Numbered from the stretch's first letter, positions 1-8,754 are shown. The stretch: 36,535 nucleotides of DNA from Nocardia carnea (GCF_029869215.1 NZ_JARWPM010000282.1:1-36535); one strand, 5' to 3'. Program-made: numbers and translations. The notes: a model not told the origin generated them from the letters alone.

Positions 1-22
1 GGGTCGGACTACTGACCGTCAT
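1..22 (-). CDS. Start of an unidentified gene cut by the window edge
   Basis: On the minus strand an ATG at 22 follows an AAGGAG ribosome-binding site (28-33) with five bases between them. The seven visible codons read MTVSSPT. It runs in the same direction as dnaE2, downstream of it. Nothing about function can be said from seven residues. The call rests only on the good RBS spacing and the operator-like repeat upstream. A chance match is possible. Confidence 0.35.
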
Positions 23-80
23 ATCGGCTCCTTACTACCCCCGGGCTGACGCTCGAGCCCTAACGGTAGCGTGAAGCTGT

Positions 81-92
81 TACTCGCCAGTA
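81..92. promoter_or_regulatory. Inverted repeat TACT-N4-AGTA, possible operator
   Basis: TACTCGCCAGTA is a perfect 4-bp inverted repeat with a 4-bp spacer. It lies about 60 bases upstream of the minus-strand start at 22. The same TACT-N4-AGTA pattern, with longer arms, lies before the SDR gene at 4188. I cannot name a regulator for it. Confidence 0.3.
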
Positions 93-128
93 GGTTTTGG
101 CCGGGAATCTGTTCTCGCTACCTGACGT

Positions 129-253
129 GGGGGCCCCCCCCCAGGGGGGCTGCACACACCCCCGCCCCCCCCCCGTCAACCCGCCGTCGGCCCCCCGCCG
201 GGGCGGTCGTGGGGGGCCCCCCCGCCGCGCCACACCTGGGGCCCCCCCCCCCC
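129..253. other. G/C homopolymer-rich tract, probable artefact
   Basis: Runs of 6-13 identical G or C bases alternate here in the gap between dnaE2 and the left edge. This is unlike the codon-structured DNA around it and like the tract at the right end (36413-36535). It most probably reflects poly-G basecalling or assembly error, so reading frames in 60-296 should not be trusted. No gene is seen between 23 and 296. Confidence 0.7.
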
Positions 254-296
254 GCGCCGACGAAGTCGGCGCCAATAAACACAGCACGCCAAAGAC

Positions 297-3200
297 TCAG
301 CGGAAGTCGCGGGAGCGGGAGCCGATGCGCATATCCAGGCGGCGCAGGGATTCGGCGTAGATGCTCACCGCGCCTTCGGCGTTCTGGACCCGGCCGCGGA
401 TCAGCAGGGCCGAGGCGCCTTGGGCGAGGCGGCGGTAGCGGGTCCACAGGCCGGCCGAGCACACCACGTTCACCATGCCGGTTTCGTCTTCCAAGTTCAG
501 GAAGGTGACCCCGCCGGCGGTGGCCGGCCGCTGCCGGTGGGTGACCGCCCCGCCGACCAGCACCCGCGTTCCGTCGGGAATCGCGAGCAGTCCGGCGGCC
601 GGGATCACCCCGAGCGCGTCGAGGCGCGGGCGCAGGAACTGGGTGGGGTAGCTGTTCGGGGAGACCCCGGTCGCCCAGACATCGGCGGCGGCGTGTTCGA
701 GGTCGCTCATCCCGGGCAGGGCGGGGGTGCTGGTCGAGGCGCCGGTTCCGGGAAGCCGGTCGGCACGTTCGCCGGCGGCCGCGCCGGCCGCCCACAACGC
801 TTCCCGGCGCGAATATCCCAGCGATCCCAGCGCGCCCGCGGTGGCCAGCGATTCCGCTTGCGGGACAGTCAGTTCCACCCGGCCGGTGAGGTCCAGGAAG
901 GAGGTGTAGGGGCCGCCTTCGGCCCGTGCCGCCACAATCTTTTCCGCGAGGTCGGATCCGATACCGCGTACCGCCGCCAGCCCCAGCCGCACCTCGGTAC
1001 CCCGTTGTTCCAGCGTGGCCTCGGCGGCACTGGCATTGATATCCGGGCCGTGGACCGCGACCCCGTGCCGGCGCGCGTCGGCGACCAGTGATTGCGGGGA
1101 GTAGAAACCCATGGGCTGCGCCCGCAGCAATCCGGCGCAGAACGCGGCGGGATAGTGCAGTTTGAACCAGGCGGAATAGAACACCAGTGCCGCGAAACTC
1201 TGCGAATGACTTTCCGGGAAACCGAAATTGGCGAAGGCGAGCAGTTTCTCGTAGATGCGGTCGGCGAGTTCACCGGTGATTCCGTGCAGATCGCGCATGC
1301 CCTGATACAGCCGGCCGCGCAGGCGTTCCATCTTCTCCGGGGAACGTTTGGACCCCATGGCCCGGCGCAGTTGATCGGCTTCGACCGGGGTGAATCCGGC
1401 GACATCGACCGCCATCTGCATCAACTGTTCCTGGAACAGCGGGACGCCGAGGGTGCGTTCGAGCGAGTTCCGTAACGCCTCGTGATCGAAGGTGACCTTC
1501 TCCAGTTCGTTCTTGCGGCGGATATAGGGATGTACGGAGCCGCCCTGGATAGGGCCGGGCCGGATCAGCGCGACCTCGACCACCAGATCGAAGAATGTCC
1601 GCGGTTTCAACCGCGGCAGGGTCGCCATCTGGGCGCGGGATTCCACCTGGAAAACCCCCACCGAATCCGCGCGGCACAGCATGTCGTACACGGCGGGTTC
1701 GGTGAGGTCCAGGGCGTGCAGTTCGACCGTCACCCCGATGTGCTCGCGCACCAGATCGATCATGTAGTGCAGGGCGGAGAGCATGCCCAGGCCGAGCAGG
1801 TCGAATTTCACCAGGCCCGCCGCGGCGCAATCGTCTTTATCCCATTGCAGCACACTGCGTCCGGGCATCCGCGCCCATTCCACCGGGCAGACATCGGCGA
1901 TGGGCCGGTCGCAGATCACCATTCCGCCGGAATGGATGCCCAGATGCCGGGGCAGGCCTTCGATATCGGCGGCCAATTCCAGGACCGGGGCGGGGATATC
2001 GGTGCCGGTTTCCGCGCCGACCCCGGTCCACCGGCTCACCTGCCGGCTCCAGGCGTCCTGCTGTCCGGGGGCGAAACCGAGCGCGCGGGCGGCGTCGCGT
2101 ACCGCGGATTTGCCGCGATAGGTGATCACATTCGCCACTTGTGCCGCGTTCTCCCGGCCGTATCGGCGGTACACGTATTGGATCGCCTCCTCACGGCGGT
2201 CCGATTCGATATCCACATCGATATCCGGCGGCCCGTCCCGCTCCGGGGAAAGGAAACGCTCGAACAACAACTTGTTGGTGACCGGATCGACATTGGTGAT
2301 CCCGATGGCGAAGCAGACCGCGGAATTGGCGGCCGAACCCCGCCCCTGGCACAGGATGTCGTTGTCGTGGCAGAACCGCACGATATCGTGCACCACCAGG
2401 AAATAGCCGGGGAACCCGAGTTGCTCGATCACGGCGAGTTCGTGTTCGAGTTGCCGGTAGGCCGCCGGGTTCCGGGTAGGCGGCCCGTACCGGTCGGCGG
2501 CACCGCGCCGGGTGAGTTCCCGTAGCCAGGAATTCTCGTCGTGGCCGGTGGGCACCTCGAACGGCGGCAGCTTCGGTGCGATCAACTTCAGGTCGAATGC
2601 GCATTCCTTCGCGATCAGCACCGAATTCGATACGGCTGCCGGGAAATCCGCGAACAACGCGGCCATTTCCGCGCCGGAACGCAGATGGGTGCCGCCGGTG
2701 GGGGCGAGCCAGCCGGTGAGATCGTCGAGACTGCGCCGGGCCCGGATGGCGGCCAGCGCGGCGGCGCGGCGGCCGAGACCGGGGGTCGCGAAATGAGCGG
2801 CCGTCGTCGCGACCACGGGCACCCCGGCCCGCTGCGCGGCCGCGGCCAGGGCGGCGTTGTATTCGTCGTCGACCGGTAGGCCGTAGCGGGTGAGTTCCAC
2901 CGCGACCCGGTCGGCGCCGAAACGCTCGCACAGGTCACGGAGCGCGGCTTCGGCCCGCCGCGGCGGCTCACCGGCCGCCAGATCCTGTTCCAGTGCCCGC
3001 CGCACCCGGCCTTTACGGCAGCCGGTGAGGATCTGCCAGTGCCCGCCGGCGGCTTCGGTGAGCGTATCGAGGTCGTAACGCAGGATCCCCTTCTCACCGG
3101 CCGCCATATGCGCCACCGCGAGTTGCCGGGACAACCGCCGGTAACCCTCCTGCCCCCGTGCCAGCACCAGCAGATGCTCTCCCTCCGGGTCGGGAAAGCC

Positions 3201-3593
3201 GGTTCGCGGCGGAGAATCCGCGGATGAATCTTCCACCAGGGTCAGTTCCGCGCCGTAGACCGTGGGCATCCCGTATTCGGCGGCGGCCTCGGCGAATCGC
3301 ACCACACCGTAGTACCCGTTGTGATCGGTGAGCGCGATCGCCGACAGCCCCAGCCGCGCCGCCTCGGCGACCATTTCCTCCGGCTGCGAGGCGCCGTCGA
3401 GGAAACTGAACGCCGAATGCGCGTGCAGTTCCGCGTAGGGCACCACCGGACCGTCCGGCCGGGTGAGCGGTTCGGCCCGGTACTCCCCGCGGCTGCGGCT
3501 CCAGCCCGGGGCGTCGCCGCCGTCGGGTTTCGGGCGCCCGGACAGCACCCGTTCCAGCTCCAACCAGCTGGGTGGACCGTTACTCCATCCCAT
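297..3593 (-). CDS. dnaE2: Error-prone DNA polymerase III alpha subunit DnaE2
   Basis: Translesion C-family polymerase, 1098 residues, the usual DnaE2 length. In mycobacteria DnaE2 works with ImuA'/ImuB in damage-induced mutagenesis (established for the family); neither partner is in this window. Visible in order: a PHP domain opening with HAHSAFSFLDG near residue 57, the catalytic palm with PDIDVDIES near residue 455, the helical finger and HhH part, and a C-terminal OB fold (VLVGGAVTHRQRP), ending SRSRDFR. The start MGWSNGPPSW at 3593 matches the family start as I remember it and lies 7 bases after the stop of the upstream gene; an earlier in-frame start at 3650 would overlap that gene. Likely co-transcribed with the 3601-4053 gene from the SOS-box promoter. 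Confidence 0.97.
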   Translation of the reverse strand: MGWSNGPPSWLELERVLSGRPKPDGGDAPGWSRSRGEYRAEPLTRPDGPVVPYAELHAHSAFSFLDGASQPEEMVAEAARLGLSAIALTDHNGYYGVVRFAEAAAEYGMPTVYGAELTLVEDSSADSPPRTGFPDPEGEHLLVLARGQEGYRRLSRQLAVAHMAAGEKGILRYDLDTLTEAAGGHWQILTGCRKGRVRRALEQDLAAGEPPRRAEAALRDLCERFGADRVAVELTRYGLPVDDEYNAALAAAAQRAGVPVVATTAAHFATPGLGRRAAALAAIRARRSLDDLTGWLAPTGGTHLRSGAEMAALFADFPAAVSNSVLIAKECAFDLKLIAPKLPPFEVPTGHDENSWLRELTRRGAADRYGPPTRNPAAYRQLEHELAVIEQLGFPGYFLVVHDIVRFCHDNDILCQGRGSAANSAVCFAIGITNVDPVTNKLLFERFLSPERDGPPDIDVDIESDRREEAIQYVYRRYGRENAAQVANVITYRGKSAVRDAARALGFAPGQQDAWSRQVSRWTGVGAETGTDIPAPVLELAADIEGLPRHLGIHSGGMVICDRPIADVCPVEWARMPGRSVLQWDKDDCAAAGLVKFDLLGLGMLSALHYMIDLVREHIGVTVELHALDLTEPAVYDMLCRADSVGVFQVESRAQMATLPRLKPRTFFDLVVEVALIRPGPIQGGSVHPYIRRKNELEKVTFDHEALRNSLERTLGVPLFQEQLMQMAVDVAGFTPVEADQLRRAMGSKRSPEKMERLRGRLYQGMRDLHGITGELADRIYEKLLAFANFGFPESHSQSFAALVFYSAWFKLHYPAAFCAGLLRAQPMGFYSPQSLVADARRHGVAVHGPDINASAAEATLEQRGTEVRLGLAAVRGIGSDLAEKIVAARAEGGPYTSFLDLTGRVELTVPQAESLATAGALGSLGYSRREALWAAGAAAGERADRLPGTGASTSTPALPGMSDLEHAAADVWATGVSPNSYPTQFLRPRLDALGVIPAAGLLAIPDGTRVLVGGAVTHRQRPATAGGVTFLNLEDETGMVNVVCSAGLWTRYRRLAQGASALLIRGRVQNAEGAVSIYAESLRRLDMRIGSRSRDFR

Positions 3594-3600
3594 ACGCCGC

Positions 3601-4053
3601 TCAGCAGGCCACCCGTTCGGTGGATTCGGCGTCCAGCAAGATCGCCACATGGTCCACGCCGGCCCGGATCACCCGCCCGTAGGCGTCGTCGGCGAGGACG
3701 CTCGCATGCCCGCGGGCCAGCGCCAGCTGCATCCGCGCCATCTCGAAATCACCGACCAGCCGGTGGCTGTCGGCCAAGCTCAGATACAGCGACGGCAGGA
3801 AGCCGAGGAGCCCGTCGTCGAGCGGGACACCGGGTACGAAGGCCGAGTCGAGCGCCCGGGTGTCCCAGAGCAGCGCGTCTTCGGCTGTGTCCTGGAGATC
3901 GGCGAGGTGGTGGGCGACCACGCTGCGGTACAGCGGTTCGCCACCCGCGCCGAGTTGCTCCCATAGCTGTAGCAGCGCCTGCCGCGCCGCCTCTCGATTC
4001 ACGCCGCCGAGCCGCACCGCGGCATAGATATCCGCCATCCGATCGTCCGTCAT
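3601..4053 (-). CDS. Uncharacterised helical protein, first gene of the dnaE2 operon
   Basis: About 150 residues, strongly helical and rich in Ala, Leu and Asp. It has no signal peptide or membrane segment. Spaced Leu/Ala-rich helices (for example SLYLSLADSHRLVGDFEMAR) resemble TPR-like pairs, but I do not recognise a named family. The ATG at 4053 is preferred over the upstream ATG at 4071, which would fall inside the LexA-like box; an ATG at 4038 is also possible. The gene ends 7 bases before dnaE2, so the two are probably one transcript. Position implies damage induction; a role in mutagenesis or tolerance is inference only. Confidence 0.8.
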   Translation of the reverse strand: MTDDRMADIYAAVRLGGVNREAARQALLQLWEQLGAGGEPLYRSVVAHHLADLQDTAEDALLWDTRALDSAFVPGVPLDDGLLGFLPSLYLSLADSHRLVGDFEMARMQLALARGHASVLADDAYGRVIRAGVDHVAILLDAESTERVAC

Positions 4054-4061
4054 GCACCAAG

Positions 4062-4079
4062 TATCGCACATATGTTCGA
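4062..4079 (-). promoter_or_regulatory. LexA/SOS box overlapping the dnaE2-operon promoter
   Basis: On the minus strand 4079-4064 reads TCGAACATATGTGCGA, one mismatch from the palindromic mycobacterial/actinobacterial SOS consensus TCGAAC-N4-GTTCGA. A -10-like GATACT (4067-4062) overlaps its 3' edge and lies 8 bases before the ATG at 4053. A bound LexA repressor would therefore cover the promoter, and the transcript may be nearly leaderless. Confidence 0.75.
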
Positions 4080-4095
4080 ATCTCGAGCGCTGGAA

Positions 4096-4111
4096 TCGAA
4101 CCCGTTTTCGA
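4096..4111. promoter_or_regulatory. Second LexA-like box
   Basis: TCGAACCCGTTTTCGA has one mismatch from TCGAAC-N4-GTTCGA. It lies 16 bases beyond the first box, in the divergent region between the dnaE2 operon and the SDR gene at 4188. Two boxes could mean cooperative repression, or partial control of the SDR gene. Confidence 0.5.
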
Positions 4112-4136
4112 ACACCGAGGTACCCTGGCGCGCTTT

Positions 4137-4152
4137 CTTACTTTGGAGTAAG
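4137..4152. promoter_or_regulatory. Inverted repeat CTTACT-N4-AGTAAG before the SDR gene
   Basis: CTTACTTTGGAGTAAG has perfect 6-bp arms around a 4-bp spacer, 35 bases upstream of the ATG at 4188. The arm length and position fit a dimeric repressor operator such as TetR type. The inner part TACT-N4-AGTA recurs at 81-92. Confidence 0.45.
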
Positions 4153-4187
4153 TTCGGCCGGGAACGACCTGCACAGAGGGGCTGCTG

Positions 4188-5219
4188 ATGAGCGAAAACG
4201 GAACCCACCGCGGAAAACGCGACCTCACCGGGCGGTATGTCCTCATCACCGGCGCCTCCTCGGGTATCGGCCGGGCGGCCGCCCTCGCGGTGGCGAAGAA
4301 GGGTGCGGTGGTGTTGCTGCTCGCGCGGCGGGCCGACGAACTCGATGCGGTGGTCGACGAGATCCGGGCCGCCGGCGGCGCCGCCCACGGCTACCCCTGC
4401 GATATCACCGATTCCGCCTCGGTCGAAGCGACCCTGGACAAGCTCCTGGCCGAACACGGCCGAGTGGACATGCTGGTGAACAATGCCGGCCGTTCCATCC
4501 GCCGCGCCATCCACCGCTCCACCGACCGGCTGCACGACTACGAACGCACCATGGCGGTCAACTACTTCGGCGCGCTGCGGCTCACCCTGGCCCTGCTCCC
4601 GCAGATGCGGGAACGCAAATTCGGCCATATCGTCAATATCAGCAGCGCGGGCGTGCAGGTGGCCACGCCGCGGTACTCCGCCTATCTGGCCAGTAAGGCC
4701 GCACTGGACAAGTTCACCGAGGTGGCGGCGGTGGAGACGATGGCCGACGGGGTCACCTTCACCACCATCCATATGCCGCTGGTCCGCACGCCGATGATCG
4801 CGCCGACCGGTAACCAGGGCCCGGCCGAATCCCCGGAGTGGGCGGCCGCGACCATTGTGCGCGCCCTGACCGAGCGTCCCCGGCGTATCGACGTCCCGGT
4901 CGGCACCCTCGGGGAGTTCGGCGCGCTGTTCGCCCCACGTATCCGCGACCTGGTCCTGCACCGCTACTACCGGATGATCCCCGACTCCCCCGCCGCTCGC
5001 GGCGAACGAGCGGAGCCGCTCCCCCAGCCGCAACTCACCATGGTCCGCGATCCAGCCGACGACCGCGCGACCGCAGCGGTCGAGAGCACCGGCGTCTCGA
5101 AGCCCGCCGGCACCCCGCGCCCCGCCCTGCCGCTGCCCCGGGTGCGCGCGCGGGCGGCGCGTGGCACCGCGACGGTACTGCGCCGCGCCGCCCGCTGGGT
5201 GCCCGGGACCCACTGGTGA
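4188..5219 (+). CDS. SDR-family NAD(P)-dependent oxidoreductase with basic C-terminal tail
   Basis: 343 residues. The short-chain dehydrogenase core shows the nucleotide loop TGASSGIG (about 21-28), NNAG, the catalytic Ser in ISSAG and the YLASK active-site Tyr/Lys. After the core a roughly 80-residue tail is rich in Pro, Ala and Arg with no clear domain; SDRs of 250-280 residues normally lack it. The pattern resembles mycobacterial acyl-CoA-reductase-like SDRs (the Rv1543/Rv3391 type), so a lipid aldehyde or ketone substrate is possible but not shown. Transcribed away from the dnaE2 operon across the operator-bearing gap, and convergent with the serine hydrolase, 62 bases apart. Confidence 0.9.
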   Translation: MSENGTHRGKRDLTGRYVLITGASSGIGRAAALAVAKKGAVVLLLARRADELDAVVDEIRAAGGAAHGYPCDITDSASVEATLDKLLAEHGRVDMLVNNAGRSIRRAIHRSTDRLHDYERTMAVNYFGALRLTLALLPQMRERKFGHIVNISSAGVQVATPRYSAYLASKAALDKFTEVAAVETMADGVTFTTIHMPLVRTPMIAPTGNQGPAESPEWAAATIVRALTERPRRIDVPVGTLGEFGALFAPRIRDLVLHRYYRMIPDSPAARGERAEPLPQPQLTMVRDPADDRATAAVESTGVSKPAGTPRPALPLPRVRARAARGTATVLRRAARWVPGTHW

Positions 5220-5281
5220 TCACGGAACACCGGACCGTCCGCGACCGCGGCAGACCCGCAGACGATCACTCGCAGCCACAC

Positions 5282-6538
5282 TCAGAGGTCGAAGACTCGC
5301 TGCGCCGGCGGTAGCGGTGGGCAGGCGGCGGAGATCTGGGCTACCAGCTTCCAGGGCCGGTCCCCGTCGAGTGAGGATTTACCGTTGGTCAGGATCGCAC
5401 CGGCGAGGCCGCGGGCCGGATCGGCCCAGCCGTACTGGGTGGTGAACCCGCTGCGCCCGAAATGCGCGGTGGTGTCGCGGCCGAATTTGGCACGGCGCCC
5501 GCCCAATTCGTATCCCCCGCGGCTCACCCGCCCGGCGACGCCGGGCACCCGCGGCGCCGGCCGCACCATCTCACGGACGGTTTCCGGCCGCATGAACCGC
5601 ACGCCGTCGAGTTCCCCGCCGCGAGCCAGGATTTCGTAGAAGCGAGACAGTTCGGCGGCGGTCGTCACGAGGTTGCCCGAGGGCAGTTCGGCGGTGAGGA
5701 AAGAGCGGTTGGATTCGCGGTTCACCGCGTCCTTGGCGAATCCGCCGCCGAGCGCCTTACCCGCGACGAACGATGCCAGCCGCGACGGCGGTGGCCCGGT
5801 TTTCACGCTCGGCACCACCGCGTCCACGTCCTCGGGGCGCACACCCAGATTCGTCCACCGGAAACCCAGCGGGTCCAGGACCCGTTCGGCCAGATGTTCC
5901 CGGATCCGTTTCCCGGTAGCTCGCTGTACCAGCAGCCGCTGGATCAAACCGCTGGTGAGCGCGTGGTAGACACGGAAACGACCCGGCGGATAGCTGGGTT
6001 TCAGATCCACCAGGCCCCGCAGGCACAGCTCCTCGTCGAACACCATGTCGTGACCGCGATAGGGCGGGGTGACGAACGGAACCCCGGCGGTATGCGCGAG
6101 CACTTGGCCGATGGTGATCGCCGCTTTGCCGTTGGCCGCGAACTCGGGGATGTACTCGCTGACGCGGTCGTCGAATCCGAAGGCGCCCTGCTCGATCAGC
6201 GCGAAGATCACCGCGGCGGAAACGCCTTTGGCGGTGGAGAATCCGCAGAACGGGGATTCCGTGGTCACCGGGATCCGCTCGGTCTCCGGCTCGTCGCCCG
6301 GCGCGTTGCCCCAGCCGTGCCCGATCGCGCGGTTCAGCACGACCCTGCCGTTGCGCCGCAGGCAGACCTGGATCGCCGGCGTGCTGCCCAGCCGGTACCA
6401 GGCGCGTACCGACTCCCAGATGGCGGCGATATCCGCCGCGTCCACACCGGCGTCGGCCGGGTCCGTTTCCGGCCCGCGGCAGGTGAGGTCGTCCAATTCG
6501 GCGGCGACCGGGACCAGGAGCGCGGAATCTGCCTTCAC
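5282..6538 (-). CDS. Serine hydrolase, beta-lactamase/esterase (LipD/LipE-type) family
   Basis: About 418 residues from a GTG at 6538. The open frame continues upstream into low-confidence, Arg/Pro-rich sequence, so I chose VKADSALLVPVAAELDD as the start; the true start is uncertain. Class C beta-lactamase/penicillin-binding fold: the S-x-x-K nucleophile motif is STAK in GFSTAKGVSA, followed by a YHALTSG segment carrying the catalytic Tyr. No signal peptide or membrane helix is evident from the chosen start, which favours a cytoplasmic esterase rather than a secreted beta-lactamase. Divergent from the drug exporter at 6757; the shared gap is 218 bases. Confidence 0.85.
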   Translation of the reverse strand: MKADSALLVPVAAELDDLTCRGPETDPADAGVDAADIAAIWESVRAWYRLGSTPAIQVCLRRNGRVVLNRAIGHGWGNAPGDEPETERIPVTTESPFCGFSTAKGVSAAVIFALIEQGAFGFDDRVSEYIPEFAANGKAAITIGQVLAHTAGVPFVTPPYRGHDMVFDEELCLRGLVDLKPSYPPGRFRVYHALTSGLIQRLLVQRATGKRIREHLAERVLDPLGFRWTNLGVRPEDVDAVVPSVKTGPPPSRLASFVAGKALGGGFAKDAVNRESNRSFLTAELPSGNLVTTAAELSRFYEILARGGELDGVRFMRPETVREMVRPAPRVPGVAGRVSRGGYELGGRRAKFGRDTTAHFGRSGFTTQYGWADPARGLAGAILTNGKSSLDGDRPWKLVAQISAACPPLPPAQRVFDL

Positions 6539-6756
6539 CCGCCCCAGCGTAGCGACGCCGAACGCGCCGGGCGGCTCACGACAGGGCGGCGCCACCGCCG
6601 CCGCCGGGCATCTCGGCGCTCCCGCCCAGCACCTACTGACAGCGGGGGGACCTGCCCGAACGATATCGTGACGGAGATCACCGACTGCCCAGCAGGTGAA
6701 TTGTGCTCTGATCTTTCGAGAAGCAGATGCTTGTCTCCTGCCGTCGAGAGGTGACC

Positions 6757-8304
6757 ATGACGTCCGCGAACACGCGCCTGTCCCGGGCACATATCTGGCT
6801 GCTGACCTTGTCCTCCATGGCCGTCGCACTGGCGATCGCCGCGATGGCCGCGCTCTACACCGCACTGCCGGAAATCGCCGCCGATACCGGCGCCACGCAG
6901 CAACAACTCACCTGGGTCGTCGACGGTTACACCCTTGCGCTGGCCTGCCTGGTCCTGTTCTCCGGAGCCCTGGGCGACCGGTTCGGGCGCCGGATCATGA
7001 TGGTGGCCGGGCTGGTCGTTTTCGCGCTCGCGTCAGCGGTGCCGCTCGCCTTGGACGAGCCGCAGTGGATCATCGCCTCCCGGGCCGTCGCGGGGGTGGG
7101 CGCGGCACTGGTCATGCCGTCCACGCTCTCACTGCTGACCGGTGGTTTCCCCGCCGAGAAACGCGGGGTCGCGGTGGGGCTGTGGGCGGGTGTGGTGAGC
7201 GGCGGTGCCGTGCTGGGCATTCTCGGTTCCGGTCTGCTGCTGCAGGTCTGGTCCTGGCAGGCGATCTTCCTGGCGATGACCGTCGCCGGAACGGTGCTGG
7301 CGATCGCGGGGTGCACGGTGCCCGAATCGGTGGACGAAACGCGCCCGCCGCTGGACTTCTGGGGCGGAATCACCGCATCCATCGCCGTCGGAGCGGTCGT
7401 GGTCGGGGCCATCGAGGCGCCGGTGCGGGGCTGGACGGATCCGGTGGTGCTCGGACTCTTCGTCGCCGGCTTCCTGGCCGGGGTCGGATTCGCGACGGTC
7501 GAATTGCGGGTAGCGCATCCACTGCTGGATGTGCGCCTGTTCGCCGACCGTGGTTTCGGCAGCGGCGCGGTGAGCGTCGGGGTGCAGTTCCTGGTGGCGT
7601 TCGGCTACTTCCTGCTGTTCGTGCAGTACATGCAGTTGATCTTCGGCTATTCGCCGCTCATGTCGGCGGTGGCCATGGCACCGATGATCGCCCCGCTGAT
7701 CGGTATCTCGATCTTCGCGCCGCGACTGGCCGAACGATTCGGGCTGCGGTGGCCGACCCTGATCGGGCTGCTGTGTGTGGGCACCGCGCTCATCCTGGTT
7801 TCGCGAACCACGGTGGACAGCACCTACCTCGACGTCCTGTGGCCGCTACTGATCCTGAGCACCGGGCTCGGCCTGTGCACCGCCCCCGCCACCGCCGCCA
7901 TCATCAACGGCACGCCCCCGGAGAAGCACGGAGTCGCCTCGGCGGTCAACGATGCCTCGCGGGAGGTCGGCGCGGCCATCGGCATCGCGGTCTCCGGCAG
8001 CATCCTGGCCGTCGGCTACACCGACCGCATCGCGCCCGCCCTGCCCAGCCTGCCCGAAGCGGCGCGCGGACCGGTCGGTGATTCGCTGGCCGCGGCGCTG
8101 GAGGTCACCGAACGGGCCGGGCCGGTCGCCGCGCCGCTGGCCGATTTCGCCGAGGAGGCCTTCGTGCACGGCGCGCAGCAGGCTTCGCTGGCGCTCGGGA
8201 TACTGACCGTGGTGATGGCGCTCGTACTCGGTGCGTGGGCGCCCGGCCGGACCGCCGCCCAGGCCGCCACCGCCGGCGCAGAGCCAGTGTTGACGAACCG
8301 GTAA
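6757..8304 (+). CDS. DHA2-family (14-TM) MFS exporter
   Basis: 515 residues. The start is the ATG at 6757, with GAGAGG at 6746-6751 as ribosome-binding site; an in-frame ATG at 6727 lacks one. Sequence signs of a drug:H+ antiporter: VDGYTLALACLVLFSGALGDRFGRR (motif D1 and motif A, about residues 52-80), GVGAALVMPSTLSLL (motif C region) and about fourteen hydrophobic segments. The family exports cationic dyes, antiseptics and antibiotics by proton exchange; the substrate here is unknown. No regulator is adjacent. It may share a control region with the divergent serine hydrolase. Confidence 0.93.
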   Translation: MTSANTRLSRAHIWLLTLSSMAVALAIAAMAALYTALPEIAADTGATQQQLTWVVDGYTLALACLVLFSGALGDRFGRRIMMVAGLVVFALASAVPLALDEPQWIIASRAVAGVGAALVMPSTLSLLTGGFPAEKRGVAVGLWAGVVSGGAVLGILGSGLLLQVWSWQAIFLAMTVAGTVLAIAGCTVPESVDETRPPLDFWGGITASIAVGAVVVGAIEAPVRGWTDPVVLGLFVAGFLAGVGFATVELRVAHPLLDVRLFADRGFGSGAVSVGVQFLVAFGYFLLFVQYMQLIFGYSPLMSAVAMAPMIAPLIGISIFAPRLAERFGLRWPTLIGLLCVGTALILVSRTTVDSTYLDVLWPLLILSTGLGLCTAPATAAIINGTPPEKHGVASAVNDASREVGAAIGIAVSGSILAVGYTDRIAPALPSLPEAARGPVGDSLAAALEVTERAGPVAAPLADFAEEAFVHGAQQASLALGILTVVMALVLGAWAPGRTAAQAATAGAEPVLTNR

Positions 8305-8391
8305 CGACAGCGCGAACCGGAGGCGGCTTCACACCGTTTGCCGCACCCTTCCGGCATATTCGACGGGTCCGCTCGACGCGAAAGGCCCACC

Positions 8392-8754
8392 ATGCCGACT
8401 CCGAACATGTTCCTCGTGTACGTCACCGACGCCTCCGCTTCGGCCCGTTTCTACGCCGACCTGTTCGATATGGCCCCGAAGTTCGAATCGCCGCGTTTCA
8501 TCACCTTCGATCTGGGCGGCGGTATCGACCTGGCGCTGTGGAGCGGACACGCGGAACAGCTCCAGCCGGCGCCACGCAGCAGCGAATTGTGCCTGAATAT
8601 GCCCGGCGGCCCGGCGGTGATCGACGATCGGTTCGAGCGGTGGGTCGCGCAGGGCGTGAAGGTCGTCCAGGAACCGCACGACGCGGTGTTCGGGCGCACC
8701 TTCGTGGTCGCCGATCCCGACGGCAACCTGATTCGCGTCGCGCCGACGGACTGA
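8392..8754 (+). CDS. VOC-superfamily (glyoxalase/bleomycin-resistance-like) protein
   Basis: 120 residues from ATG 8392, with GAAAGG just upstream; the longer frame from 8338 lacks an RBS. One vicinal-oxygen-chelate module: beta start MFLVYVTDASASARFYADLF, then a second half ending FVVADPDGNLIRVAPTD, which is the typical VOC C-terminus. Such proteins act as dimers and bind a metal or a drug. The usual N-terminal metal His is replaced (VYVTD), so it may be a binder rather than an enzyme. It follows the MFS gene by 87 bases in the same direction and may be co-expressed. Confidence 0.85.
   Translation: MPTPNMFLVYVTDASASARFYADLFDMAPKFESPRFITFDLGGGIDLALWSGHAEQLQPAPRSSELCLNMPGGPAVIDDRFERWVAQGVKVVQEPHDAVFGRTFVVADPDGNLIRVAPTD

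Noticed and set aside
60..795. Several open frames on both strands near the left end
   Set aside because: They run through the G/C artefact tract or are shadows of dnaE2; Arg/Pro/Gly-rich with no start signals or domain pattern.
1482..2525. Plus-strand frame of 347 residues
   Set aside because: Antisense to dnaE2; composition typical of a shadow frame.
5282..6538. True beta-lactamase conferring resistance
   Set aside because: STAK and YHA motifs fit the esterase-type branch; no signal peptide seen; no evidence of beta-lactam activity.
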